From Desulfoplanes sp. (GTDB lineage: Bacteria; Desulfobacterota; Desulfovibrionia; Desulfovibrionales; Desulfomicrobiaceae), in the NCBI GenBank assembly GCA_028708105.1, contig JAQVZR010000128.1, positions 1 to 5,931 of the forward strand: a stretch of 5,931 nucleotides of DNA, written 5' to 3'. The notes below the pieces were generated by a model. It ran no database searches and was not told where the DNA came from. It saw only the letters and a list, made by a program, of their open reading frames with translations. Made by a program: the position numbers and the translations under genes. Positions 1 through 5,931 of the stretch are shown here, in pieces. The first letter of the stretch is position 1, and each line of letters starts with the position of its first letter.

Positions 1-104
1 ACGAAGGAACGCGAAGGGTGAAGAATCTGGGATAGATTGAGCTTTATTTTGTTGCTTTTCTTCGTGTTCCTTAGCGTTCTTCGCGGTGAAAAAAACTCAA
101 TCCC
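1..104. repeat. Intergenic CTTCG-type repeat with inverted partial copy
   Basis: This stretch downstream of the ligase gene has no credible gene. Positions 58-87 on the plus strand read as imperfect units of about ten bases (CTTCGTGTTC, CTTAGCGTTC, TTCGCGGTGA), followed by a run of seven A (89-95). At the left edge, positions 1-23 read in reverse complement resemble the same element (TTCGCGTTCCTTCGT against TTCGTGTTCCTTAGC), so two copies appear to face each other. A 7-bp inverted repeat, GATTGAG (35-41) and CTCAATC (96-102), encloses the second copy, and TTTTC (56-60) can pair with GAAAA (88-92). I recall similar CTTCGCG/TTTGCGGTGAAA strings between genes in many bacterial genomes, with no agreed function; that is memory, not a search. 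The left copy may continue beyond the window. Confidence 0.5.
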
Positions 105-1952
105 TCAAACGTGGTTTGGTTTAACAATTTCCATAAATTCCTGTTCTGAAATCACTTTAGTCCCCTTTTCTTTGGCCGTAGCGATTTTTTTGGCCCCCAC
201 TTTTTCCCCGCAAACAAGATAATCTGTGGCTCCGGTGACTGACGTCTGGACCTTTGCCCCCAGTTTTCTGGCCAATTCCTGCATCTCTTCCCGGGTTCCC
301 TGGAGCATTTTTCCCGTAAACACGATCCCTCTGCCGGTCAGCGGGGATTGGATTGAAGCCAGATCTTTGGCCAGTGGTGTTCGTTCCAGATTAAATCCGA
401 GGTCAAGCATATGTTCTATGGTGGTCCGGATTTGGGCGATGCCCCGGCTGATGGACTGGCAGGTGATGTCACCGAATCCGTTGATTTTCAGAATTTCTTC
501 AGGCGTGATATCCGTAAGGGTATCTATGGGGTGGTGGGCAAGGAGTTTTCGGCTGTCTCCTTTGCCCAGATCGGCAATGCCGAAGGCGGCCAGGAAACGC
601 CAGTCTTCAACAGGAGTATTTTTGCTGATGGCCAGGGCCTGGAAAAGATTCCTGGATTGGACCGGGCCAAATCCCATATTTTCAAAATCTTCCTGGGTCA
701 GGGCATAGATCGCTTCCAGGGTGATAACGCCCTGATTGACAAGTTTCTCAACGGTTTTGGCCCCATACCAATCTGCGTTGCCAAGAATTTTGAACCAGTG
801 TTCGATGCGTTGGCGTATCTGGGCCGGGCACGAGGTGTTGGTACACACGAGAAAATCATTTTCCCAGATCAGAGGCATGGAACAGACCGGGCAGATTGTA
901 GGCAGGGATATTTTATCTGATCCGGTGATCACGGCTTCCAGTTTGGGAATGACTTCGCCGCTGCGGATGATTTCAATGAGGGCGCCTTCCCCCGCATGAC
1001 GTTTTTTTAGGAATCCGGCATTATGGGCTGTGACCCGTCTGATGGTTGCCCCCGAAAGAGAAATCGGCTCGACCAGAAGAACCGGCGTAACCTTGCCGGT
1101 GCGGCCCACCTGCCATAGAATTTTTTTGACCCGTGTTTCGGCTGTTTCGCCTTTGTCTTTGACGGCAATCTGCCAGCGGTAATGGTGGGCAGTGGCTCCC
1201 ATAGAAGTTTTCAGATCCTCATTGGTTACTTCCACAACCAGTCCGTCTATGGGGTAATCAACTCTGTCCTGCAGATCTTTTTTTATGTCATCTATAGAGG
1301 CCAGGAGTTCCTGATCGTTTCCTTCCCAAAAAGGCAGGGTGGTATAGGGAACAAAACGAACGGCTTTATCTTCCAGTGCCTGTTGGGCAAAGGTGTTTAC
1401 GGTATCTGAAGAAATGATGCCTACTACAAGATTCCGCGGATGTTCGAATTTGTCGGCCAGATGTTCCTGAAAATAGGACAACTGGATAACCAATTCCCCC
1501 AGCCCCAGTCCCCGTCCACCCACAGGGATGACGCCCTTGGTCAGGGCGGAGTTGATCTCGAATCCGGTCATGCCGTTGCCGCGGGTGGCCAGCGTGGTCC
1601 CGTCGTCACGCCCGGCAAGTCCATCCAGCTTGGGGGTGACCCGGAAACGGAAGGCATGAATCCCTATAGCCGCTCCTTCCTTGTGCACCCGATCCACGAA
1701 ACGTTGCAAATCTTCCTTGGTGTAGGCCTTATCCGTGGAAAGCATGGGCACGGGATGGCGGACCTGTTTTTTCCCGGAAAAGATTTCCGGTTCCACCTGG
1801 TTCAGAAAGGGATTGTCCGGGTCCTGGGTATGCAGAGATTCAACCAGGTTGTCGTATTCCTCGTCGGAGACCAGGGGGTGGCCGGCACGGTATGCAGCGT
1901 TATATTTCTTGAGTTGTTGGGTCAGGGTGTTGAGGGCACGGATATCGGGCAT
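105..1952 (-). CDS. ligA: Divergent NAD+-dependent DNA ligase (LigA-like), 615 aa
   Basis: LigA seals nicks in duplex DNA using NAD+, through a lysine-AMP intermediate. Domains in order: Ia NMN-binding region (about 1-60, with SDEEYD at 29-34), adenylation domain with KLDG at 108-111 (K108 would carry AMP), OB fold (about 275-345, VGRTGKVTPV then RSGEVIPK), four-cysteine zinc finger (C354, C357, C370, C375), helix-hairpin-helix region (about 385-525) and BRCT domain (about 535-612). The protein is short against the usual 670 or so residues. Expected active-site residues are changed: T106 precedes motif I where Glu is usual, RGDG is RGNG, GEDVT is GFEIN, RGE is LGE, the second Arg after the PRN motif is S181, and the motif IV Lys is E241. 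Motif V K265 is kept. I start at the ATG at 1952 because MPDIRALNTL begins the family's first helix; the frame stays open upstream but the extension is unlike LigA. The ribosome binding site is weak. It may be a paralogue of the housekeeping ligase. Confidence 0.87.
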   Translation of the reverse strand: MPDIRALNTLTQQLKKYNAAYRAGHPLVSDEEYDNLVESLHTQDPDNPFLNQVEPEIFSGKKQVRHPVPMLSTDKAYTKEDLQRFVDRVHKEGAAIGIHAFRFRVTPKLDGLAGRDDGTTLATRGNGMTGFEINSALTKGVIPVGGRGLGLGELVIQLSYFQEHLADKFEHPRNLVVGIISSDTVNTFAQQALEDKAVRFVPYTTLPFWEGNDQELLASIDDIKKDLQDRVDYPIDGLVVEVTNEDLKTSMGATAHHYRWQIAVKDKGETAETRVKKILWQVGRTGKVTPVLLVEPISLSGATIRRVTAHNAGFLKKRHAGEGALIEIIRSGEVIPKLEAVITGSDKISLPTICPVCSMPLIWENDFLVCTNTSCPAQIRQRIEHWFKILGNADWYGAKTVEKLVNQGVITLEAIYALTQEDFENMGFGPVQSRNLFQALAISKNTPVEDWRFLAAFGIADLGKGDSRKLLAHHPIDTLTDITPEEILKINGFGDITCQSISRGIAQIRTTIEHMLDLGFNLERTPLAKDLASIQSPLTGRGIVFTGKMLQGTREEMQELARKLGAKVQTSVTGATDYLVCGEKVGAKKIATAKEKGTKVISEQEFMEIVKPNHV

Positions 1953-1992
1953 GGGAAAAGGTCTCGTTACGTAGAAGATGAAAAAAAAATGA

Positions 1993-2021
1993 TTTCTAAA
2001 GAATCCCGTCCTGTTTGCCAA
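1993..2021 (-). promoter_or_regulatory. Candidate sigma-70 promoter for the ligase gene
   Basis: Read on the minus strand, TTGGCA (2021-2016, five of six matches to TTGACA) is followed after exactly 17 bases by TAGAAA (1998-1993, four of six matches to TATAAT). Transcription would start near 1986, giving a leader of about 35 nt before the ATG at 1952. The start would fall inside a run of nine T on the transcript strand (positions 1981-1989). This rests on motif match and spacing only. Confidence 0.4.
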
Positions 2022-2031
2022 GGGGCGAACA

Positions 2032-2060
2032 TTGTCTTCCATTCTGATATTCTGTACATT
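2032..2060 (+). promoter_or_regulatory. Weak candidate promoter for dapB
   Basis: TTGTCT (2032-2037) and TACATT (2055-2060) are separated by 17 bases and match the sigma-70 consensus at three and four of six positions. Two ATTCTG direct repeats (2041-2046 and 2049-2054) lie between them and could be a regulator site or chance. The leader would be about 100 nt. I see no lysine-riboswitch-like fold in the part of the spacer between here and dapB, though I cannot run a fold. Confidence 0.22.
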
Positions 2061-2154
2061 CCGGCACTCCAACTGTGTGGAAAGAACCTTGTTATATCCA
2101 ACCATTACAACGGGTCGTCCGGGGCTGCCCTGACTGGTCCGAGAATCTGAGATC

Positions 2155-2160
2155 AAGGAG
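2155..2160 (+). promoter_or_regulatory. Ribosome binding site of dapB
   Basis: AAGGAG lies six bases before the ATG at 2167. It is a near-perfect Shine-Dalgarno sequence, the strongest in the window, and it fixes the dapB start. Confidence 0.85.
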
Positions 2161-2166
2161 TTTTAT

Positions 2167-2949
2167 ATGCGTGCATTGCCTGTTATCATTATGGGAGCCA
2201 AAGGACGGATGGGAGCAACTCTGGTCAATCTGGCAGAGAACGATCCCTGCTTGACCCTGGGAGGGTTGGTGGAACGGCCGGAAAGACAGGAGGGATTGGA
2301 ACGCTACGGATGCCCGGTCGTTGCTGATGTTCAGGAAGTTCTTGGTCTTCCCGGGGCTGTTGTCGTCGATTTTACCGCCCCGGCCGTCACCCTGGATACT
2401 GCAGCCAAGGCCGCTGTAACTGCCACCCCCGTGGTCGTAGGCACGACCGGATTGAACAAGGAGGAATTGGCCACGCTGAAAGATCTGGCTTTGAAGACGC
2501 CGATTTTCTGGGCTCCGAACATGAGTGTCGGGATCAATGCACTGCTGCGTGTCCTGCCCGACCTGGTGAAACTTTTGGGTGAAGACTATGACCTGGAACT
2601 TATGGAGATCCATCACAAACACAAAAAGGATGCCCCCAGCGGGACGGCCCTCAAATTGGCTGAATGCCTGGCCCACGCACGGGGCCGGGAGCTGGAAGAA
2701 ATCGGTATTTTTTCCCGGCATGGCATCATCGGAGAGCGACCCAAAGGAGAAATCGGCGTCCAGGCCCTGCGCGGCGGAGACGTTGTGGGAGATCATACCG
2801 TCTATTGCCTTGGACCGGGAGAGCGTATCGAAATCACCCATCGGGCCCATTCCAGAGAAACTTTTGCCAGTGGTGCCTTGCGTGCGGCTAAATGGCTGGC
2901 TGGTCAGCAGCCTGGGAAGTTGTATACCATGGCAGATATGTTGGGTTAG
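2167..2949 (+). CDS. dapB: 4-hydroxy-tetrahydrodipicolinate reductase DapB, 260 aa
   Basis: DapB is a cytoplasmic, usually tetrameric enzyme that reduces 4-hydroxy-tetrahydrodipicolinate to tetrahydrodipicolinate with NAD(P)H, the second step specific to lysine and diaminopimelate synthesis. The sequence shows the N-terminal Rossmann loop GAKGRMG (10-16), VDFTAP (67-72), VGTTG (91-95) and APNMSVGIN (116-124). The family signature [15 protein letters not shown] (147-161) follows, with H149 and K153 in the places of the E. coli catalytic pair H159 and K163. [11 protein letters not shown] (202-212) and [13 protein letters not shown] (225-237) complete the substrate domain. At 260 aa it is close to the usual 265-275, and no key residue is missing. 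The start is set by AAGGAG six bases upstream. It is divergent from the ligase gene and has no obvious terminator after its TAG. A possible 49-codon ORF begins 20 nt downstream and may be cotranscribed. Confidence 0.97.
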   Translation: MRALPVIIMGAKGRMGATLVNLAENDPCLTLGGLVERPERQEGLERYGCPVVADVQEVLGLPGAVVVDFTAPAVTLDTAAKAAVTATPVVVGTTGLNKEELATLKDLALKTPIFWAPNMSVGINALLRVLPDLVKLLGEDYDLELMEIHHKHKKDAPSGTALKLAECLAHARGRELEEIGIFSRHGIIGERPKGEIGVQALRGGDVVGDHTVYCLGPGERIEITHRAHSRETFASGALRAAKWLAGQQPGKLYTMADMLG

Positions 2950-2969
2950 GGCGAAAGCGTAGGGTAAAC

Positions 2970-3119
2970 ATGATGAAAACTCGCTTCCCCATGCATCAGG
3001 TGCGTACCTACGAAGATGCGGTTCCAAATAAACGAGTGTATCCGGATGACCTGCTGATTGTCCGGATGCACGTCGGAAGCTGCGAGAAAATAGGCATTTT
3101 CGACCTTTGGGATTTCTAG
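2970..3119 (+). CDS. Possible small protein of unknown function, 49 aa
   Basis: I do not recognise this ORF. It starts with a double ATG (2970 and 2973), 20 nt after the dapB stop, with only a short AGGG (2961-2964) as a ribosome binding site. The product is hydrophilic with mixed charge, no membrane segment or signal peptide, one cysteine (C38), and an aromatic end (IGIFDLWDF). About 59 percent of its codons end in G or C, compatible with real coding. Its TAG (3117-3119) overlaps the TAG of the leftward phosphatase gene (3118-3116 on the other strand) within one CTAG. Alternatively the stretch is just the dapB 3' region and the ORF is chance, which is common at this length. If expressed, it would be cotranscribed with dapB. 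Confidence 0.38.
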   Translation: MMKTRFPMHQVRTYEDAVPNKRVYPDDLLIVRMHVGSCEKIGIFDLWDF

Positions 3120-3742
3120 CGATCGTTGTCTGATAGTCCAAAGCCATGAGCGATCCATGCCAGGGCACTGCCCAGATCCCGGGCAACAGCATGGGGCCAT
3201 CCCGGGCGGCGCTCTGGAAGTTCTAGAATATCCTGGTGCAGCCGGGGAAGATCCAGCGCTGTGGACTCCTTGGCTCCGTGTCCTGTCAGGACCAGAATGG
3301 TGTACTGGAGGGATGCGTTCAGACCGAAGGTGATATCGGCCCGTTTGTCACCGATCATGACGGTTTGCTCCGGGGTAAGAGCATGCCGGGCGACAAGCTC
3401 TTGCCACATGCCTGTTCTGGGTTTTCGGCAGTTGCATTCCTGGTCCGGAGCATGGGGGCAAAAAAAATTGTCTGTTAACAGAATCCCCTGCTCTGCCAGT
3501 ATGTCGGCAAGCCTTTTTTGGACTTTTTGGTATTCCTCTCTTGAAAAATATCCTCGTCCTATACCACTTTGGTTGGTTACCAGGAAAAAATGGACTCCTC
3601 GGGCCTGCAGATTGCGCATCGGTGCAATGACTCCGGGAATGAGCTCCACGTTGTCAGGGTCACAAAGGTAGTGACATTCCTTGATCAATGTTCCATCGCG
3701 GTCGAGGAGAATATTTGTAATAGGACGGAGCAGAGAGGACAT
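3116..3742 (-). CDS. gmhB: HAD-IIIA phosphatase, GmhB type, 208 aa
   Basis: This is probably D-glycero-D-manno-heptose 1,7-bisphosphate 7-phosphatase, a cytoplasmic enzyme in the pathway to ADP-heptose for the lipopolysaccharide core. HAD motifs: DRDGT (14-18, nucleophile D14 and acid/base D16), VTNQSG (55-60, T56) followed by GRGYF, RKP (106-108, K107), and GDKRAD (131-136, D132 and D136). A zinc site is formed by C95, H97, C103 and C105. Only five residues separate H97 and C103, a shorter loop than in E. coli GmhB but seen in other GmhB proteins. Length is slightly above the usual 180-195 because of a C-terminal tail. The ATG at 3742 is the only reasonable start: the frame is open upstream to about 3838 but has no start codon there. 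No Shine-Dalgarno is visible. The related histidinol-phosphate phosphatases (HisB N-domain) are the main alternative. No other heptose gene lies in the window. Confidence 0.87.
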   Translation of the reverse strand: MSSLLRPITNILLDRDGTLIKECHYLCDPDNVELIPGVIAPMRNLQARGVHFFLVTNQSGIGRGYFSREEYQKVQKRLADILAEQGILLTDNFFCPHAPDQECNCRKPRTGMWQELVARHALTPEQTVMIGDKRADITFGLNASLQYTILVLTGHGAKESTALDLPRLHQDILELPERRPGWPHAVARDLGSALAWIAHGFGLSDNDR

Positions 3743-3788
3743 TGGGAGTCGTGGGCTAGGGGGAATGAAGAGCTGGTTGTATCTTTTG

Positions 3789-3810
3789 TCCGGTTGATAA
3801 GAGGACCGGA
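3789..3810. repeat. Inverted repeat upstream of gmhB
   Basis: TCCGGT (3789-3794) and ACCGGA (3805-3810) are perfect 6-bp arms around a 10-base spacer. GTCC (3788-3791) and GGAC (3803-3806) give an alternative overlapping pairing. It lies between the candidate gmhB promoter and its start codon, so it could be a 5' leader hairpin in the gmhB transcript or a protein-binding site. It is not placed to terminate either neighbouring gene. Confidence 0.4.
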
Positions 3811-3813
3811 AAA

Positions 3814-3842
3814 ATGCATTGTTATGCTGTGGTTATGCATTG
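3814..3842. repeat. Helically spaced ATGCATTG / GTTATGC direct repeats
   Basis: ATGCATTG occurs at 3814-3821 and 3835-3842, exactly 21 bases apart. GTTATGC occurs at 3821-3827 and 3832-3838, 11 bases apart. ATGC therefore recurs at 3814, 3824 and 3835, about one helical turn each, so the copies face the same side of the DNA. Further ATGC/GCAT copies sit at 3871-3880 within TATGTAAGCATACATGCGTA (3864-3883), which holds ATGTA/TACAT and ATAC/GTAT inverted repeats. This pattern suits a regulator binding between gmhB and uvrB. It is not an E. coli-type LexA box. Confidence 0.4.
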
Positions 3843-3847
3843 GTCAA
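3818..3847 (-). promoter_or_regulatory. Candidate promoter for gmhB
   Basis: On the minus strand TTGACC (3847-3842, five of six matches) is followed after 18 bases by AACAAT (3823-3818, four of six). Transcription would start near 3811, giving a leader of about 70 nt containing the TCCGGT inverted repeat. The ATGC direct repeats cover this promoter almost exactly, so a protein bound to them would affect gmhB. Confidence 0.3.
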
Positions 3848-3941
3848 TGTGTCACCTTGCAGATATGTAAGCATACATGCGTATCGTGTGATTCTGGTAT
3901 CAGCCCCCTGGTTGATGATCTGTTGCAATTTTTTTCCACAT

Positions 3942-3947
3942 TATAAT
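3942..3947 (+). promoter_or_regulatory. Probable -10 box of uvrB (TATAAT)
   Basis: A perfect TATAAT lies 21 bases before the uvrB ATG. No good -35 sits 16-18 bases upstream: TTGCAA at 3923-3928 is only 13 bases away and TTGATG at 3912-3917 is 24 away. A T-rich tract (3929-3935) fills the gap. Transcription would start near 3954, leaving a leader of about 15 nt. A weak -35 may mean that an activator is needed or that another upstream promoter is used. Confidence 0.45.
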
Positions 3948-3968
3948 GAGCAGACGAACGTGTTGCCT

Positions 3969-5931
3969 ATGCTATCTTCTTCACCAAACATCCCTTTTGA
4001 ACTTGTAAGCTCTTTCACCCCCCAGGGAGATCAGCCCCAGGCCATAGAAGCGTTGACCCGATCTCTTGCACAGGGGATTTCTGATCAGGTGCTTTTGGGC
4101 GTGACCGGGTCGGGCAAGACTTTTACCATTGCCAATGTCATTGCCCGCAGTAACCGGCCTGCCCTGATTATGGCCCCAAACAAAACCCTGGCTGCTCAAT
4201 TGTATTCCGAATTCAAGGCCCTTTTCCCCCATAATGCCGTGGAGTATTTTGTCAGTTACTATGATTACTACCAGCCCGAGGCCTATCTTCCCCATTCGGA
4301 TACCTACATAGAAAAGGATTCCTCCATCAACGATGATATCGATAAACTGCGTCATGCAGCTACCCATGCTCTGCTCACCCGGCGGGATGTGATTATTGTC
4401 GCATCGGTGTCCTGTATCTATGGTCTGGGATCACCCGAATACTATGCCAAGATGCTCATTCCTGTTGAACAGGGCGAGCAGGTGTCCATGGAATCCATTA
4501 TTGAACGGCTGGTGGAAGTCCAGTACGAACGCAATGATTATGATTTTCATCGGGGGACTTTCCGGGTTCGGGGGGACGTGCTCGAGATCATCCCTGCCTA
4601 TGAACACGAGCAGGCCTTACGCATCGAATTTTTCGGGGACGAGATCGACGGGATATTCAGTACTGATCCCCTGACAGGTGAAATCAAAGACCGGGTGAAC
4701 AAAACCGTTATTTATCCAGCCAGTCATTATGTGTCGGACAAGGATAATCTGATCCGTGCCATGCATGACATCCGGGATGAGTTACGGGAACGTCTGGTCT
4801 GGTTCCAGAGTACCAACCGTCTGGTCGAGGCCCAGCGTCTGGAACAAAAGACCCAGCTGGATCTCGAAATGATTGAAGAATTGGGGTATTGTAACGGCAT
4901 TGAAAACTATTCGTTGCATCTGGACAAGAGAAGTCCGGGCGAACCTCCGGCGACGTTGATTGACTATTTTCCGGATGATTTTTTGCTCTTTGTGGACGAA
5001 TCCCATATCACCATTCCTCAAATAGGGGGAATGTTTAAAGGGGACAGATCCAGAAAACAGACCCTGGTTGATTTTGGTTTTCGTCTGCCCTGTGCTCTGG
5101 ATAACCGCCCCTTATGCTTCGACGAATTCTTGGACAGAATCCATCAAACCGTTTATGTCTCGGCAACACCCGGGCCTTGGGAACTGAAACAGGCTCAGGG
5201 GCTGGTGGTCGAACAGGTTATCCGGCCCACGGGACTTCTTGATCCCCTGCTGGAGGTCAGACAGACCAAGGGCCAGATGGATGACCTGATGACGGAATGT
5301 TTTACGCGCATCGAACATGACGAACGCGTTTTGATCACCACGCTGACCAAGCGTATGGCCGAGGATTTAACCGAGTTTTTGCAAGCCCGGGGGATCGCAA
5401 CCCGATACATGCATTCGGATATTGATACCCTGGAGCGGGTGGCTATACTTCAGGCATTGCAGAAGGGTGAATTTTCCGTTCTGGTGGGCATCAATCTTCT
5501 GCGTGAGGGATTGGATCTTCCTGAAGTCTCGCTGGTGGCCATTCTGGACGCGGACAAAGAAGGGTTTCTGCGTTCCAAGCGGTCCCTGGTCCAGACCTTT
5601 GGGCGAGCAGCGCGCAATGTTAGCGGCCAAGTGATCATGTACGCCGATAAAGTTACCGATTCCATGCACAGTGCCATGGAGGAGAGCAACAGGAGGCGTG
5701 AAAAACAGGATATCTACAATGCGGAGCATGGCATTGTACCCAAGACCATCCGCAAGGCCGTGATGCGTAACGTCCTTGCAGAACTCCGGCAGGAGGTCAA
5801 ACAGGGACCAGCTCTTTCTGTAGCTGAAACAGCGAAAGCATACCGGGGCAAACCTCAAGAAATGGAACGTGAGATCAAACGTCTGGAAAAAAAGATGCGT
5901 TTGGCGGCAAAGGAGTTGGAATTTGAGGCTG
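3969..5931 (+). CDS. uvrB: Excinuclease ABC subunit B (UvrB), 3' end cut by window
   Basis: UvrB is the damage-verifying helicase-like subunit of nucleotide excision repair: UvrA loads it at lesions and it then recruits UvrC. The frame is open for 654 codons and runs off the right edge, lacking only about 15-25 residues of the usual 660-680. Visible features: FxPxGDQPxA (16-25), Walker A GVTGSGKT (44-51), the damage-probing beta-hairpin [10 protein letters not shown] (97-106), Walker B DESH (343-346), [12 protein letters not shown] (352-363), SATPG (398-402), [10 protein letters not shown] (511-520), motif [11 protein letters not shown] (542-550, with R546 and R549), and the start of the C-terminal UVR coiled coil (about 631 onward). 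All catalytic motifs look intact. ATG at 3969 is preferred; an in-frame GTG at 3960 would add three residues. No clear Shine-Dalgarno is present. It is divergent from gmhB, and I see no E. coli-type SOS box. Confidence 0.97.
   Translation, partial: MLSSSPNIPFELVSSFTPQGDQPQAIEALTRSLAQGISDQVLLGVTGSGKTFTIANVIARSNRPALIMAPNKTLAAQLYSEFKALFPHNAVEYFVSYYDYYQPEAYLPHSDTYIEKDSSINDDIDKLRHAATHALLTRRDVIIVASVSCIYGLGSPEYYAKMLIPVEQGEQVSMESIIERLVEVQYERNDYDFHRGTFRVRGDVLEIIPAYEHEQALRIEFFGDEIDGIFSTDPLTGEIKDRVNKTVIYPASHYVSDKDNLIRAMHDIRDELRERLVWFQSTNRLVEAQRLEQKTQLDLEMIEELGYCNGIENYSLHLDKRSPGEPPATLIDYFPDDFLLFVDESHITIPQIGGMFKGDRSRKQTLVDFGFRLPCALDNRPLCFDEFLDRIHQTVYVSATPGPWELKQAQGLVVEQVIRPTGLLDPLLEVRQTKGQMDDLMTECFTRIEHDERVLITTLTKRMAEDLTEFLQARGIATRYMHSDIDTLERVAILQALQKGEFSVLVGINLLREGLDLPEVSLVAILDADKEGFLRSKRSLVQTFGRAARNVSGQVIMYADKVTDSMHSAMEESNRRREKQDIYNAEHGIVPKTIRKAVMRNVLAELRQEVKQGPALSVAETAKAYRGKPQEMEREIKRLEKKMRLAAKELEFEA

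Noticed and set aside
89..118. Possible intrinsic terminator of the ligase gene (CAAAC 106-110, GTG loop, GTTTG 114-118, then a T run on the transcript at 95-89)
   Set aside because: The stem is only five AT-rich pairs, it includes the last codons and the stop, and ten bases separate it from the T run, so it does not fit a Rho-independent terminator.
1440..2150. A 236-codon rightward open frame antisense to the ligase 5' region and the intergenic spacer
   Set aside because: The opposite strand encodes clear ligase motifs (KLDG, PRN, IDG) here, and this product has no recognisable feature.
1953..2156. A 68-residue N-terminal extension of the ligase frame
   Set aside because: The extension crosses the T-rich tract, gives a Phe-rich segment unlike any LigA N-terminus, and would consume the whole intergenic region up to the dapB ribosome binding site. 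MPDIRALNTL at 1952 aligns with the normal family start.
2950..3115. Rho-independent terminator after dapB
   Set aside because: Only a tiny GCGAAAGC tetraloop-like sequence near 2950-2958 was found, with no following T run.
2092..3192. A 366-codon leftward open frame covering all of dapB and the small ORF
   Set aside because: It is antisense to an unmistakable dapB, has the Ser/Gln/His-rich make-up of a reverse-strand shadow, and shows no domain I recognise.
3743..3968. E. coli-type LexA box (CTGT, eight bases, ACAG) before uvrB
   Set aside because: I scanned both strands of the spacer. CTGT occurs at 3921 but has no ACAG partner at the required distance.
3981..4367. A 128-codon leftward frame and several similar frames across 4396-5858
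   Set aside because: All lie opposite or out of frame with the continuous, motif-rich uvrB reading frame.

Overview
The window looks like chromosomal core sequence from a bacterium of middling GC content (about half, by eye). My best guess is a sulfate-reducing Desulfobacterota of the Desulfovibrionales type. This rests on the DapB sequence style (GAKGRMG nucleotide-binding loop) and on an unverified recollection that ligA, dapB and uvrB lie close together in Desulfovibrio genomes. I see no transposase, integrase, phage gene, CRISPR array, tRNA or rRNA.

Layout, left to right, with neighbouring genes in alternating orientation. (1) Positions 1-104 are non-coding and hold a repeat-like element built from CTTCG/CTTAGCG units, with an inverted partial copy at the left edge. 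(2) A leftward gene (105-1952) encodes a divergent NAD+-dependent DNA ligase with the full LigA domain order, but it is short and altered at several catalytic positions. (3) A divergent 214-bp promoter region (1953-2166) follows. (4) dapB runs rightward (2167-2949), with a strong ribosome binding site. (5) A possible 49-residue small gene (2970-3119) follows. (6) A leftward HAD phosphatase of the GmhB type (3116-3742) converges on it, and the two stop codons share a CTAG. (7) A 226-bp divergent intergenic region (3743-3968) holds helically spaced ATGC repeats, an inverted repeat and a perfect TATAAT. (8) uvrB runs rightward from 3969 off the right edge, almost complete.

Functionally, two DNA-repair genes (the ligase-like gene and uvrB, the damage-recognition helicase of nucleotide excision repair) flank two envelope-related genes. 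DapB makes tetrahydrodipicolinate for lysine and diaminopimelate, and GmhB makes the heptose precursor of lipopolysaccharide. Because each gene is transcribed opposite to its neighbour, this is not one operon; if the association is conserved it is positional.

The most interesting item is the ligase. It keeps the adenylated lysine, zinc finger, HhH region and BRCT domain, yet lacks several residues that are nearly invariant in LigA. It may be a specialised or inactive second ligase rather than the housekeeping enzyme. The small ORF, the left-edge repeat and the repeat-rich gmhB/uvrB spacer are secondary leads.
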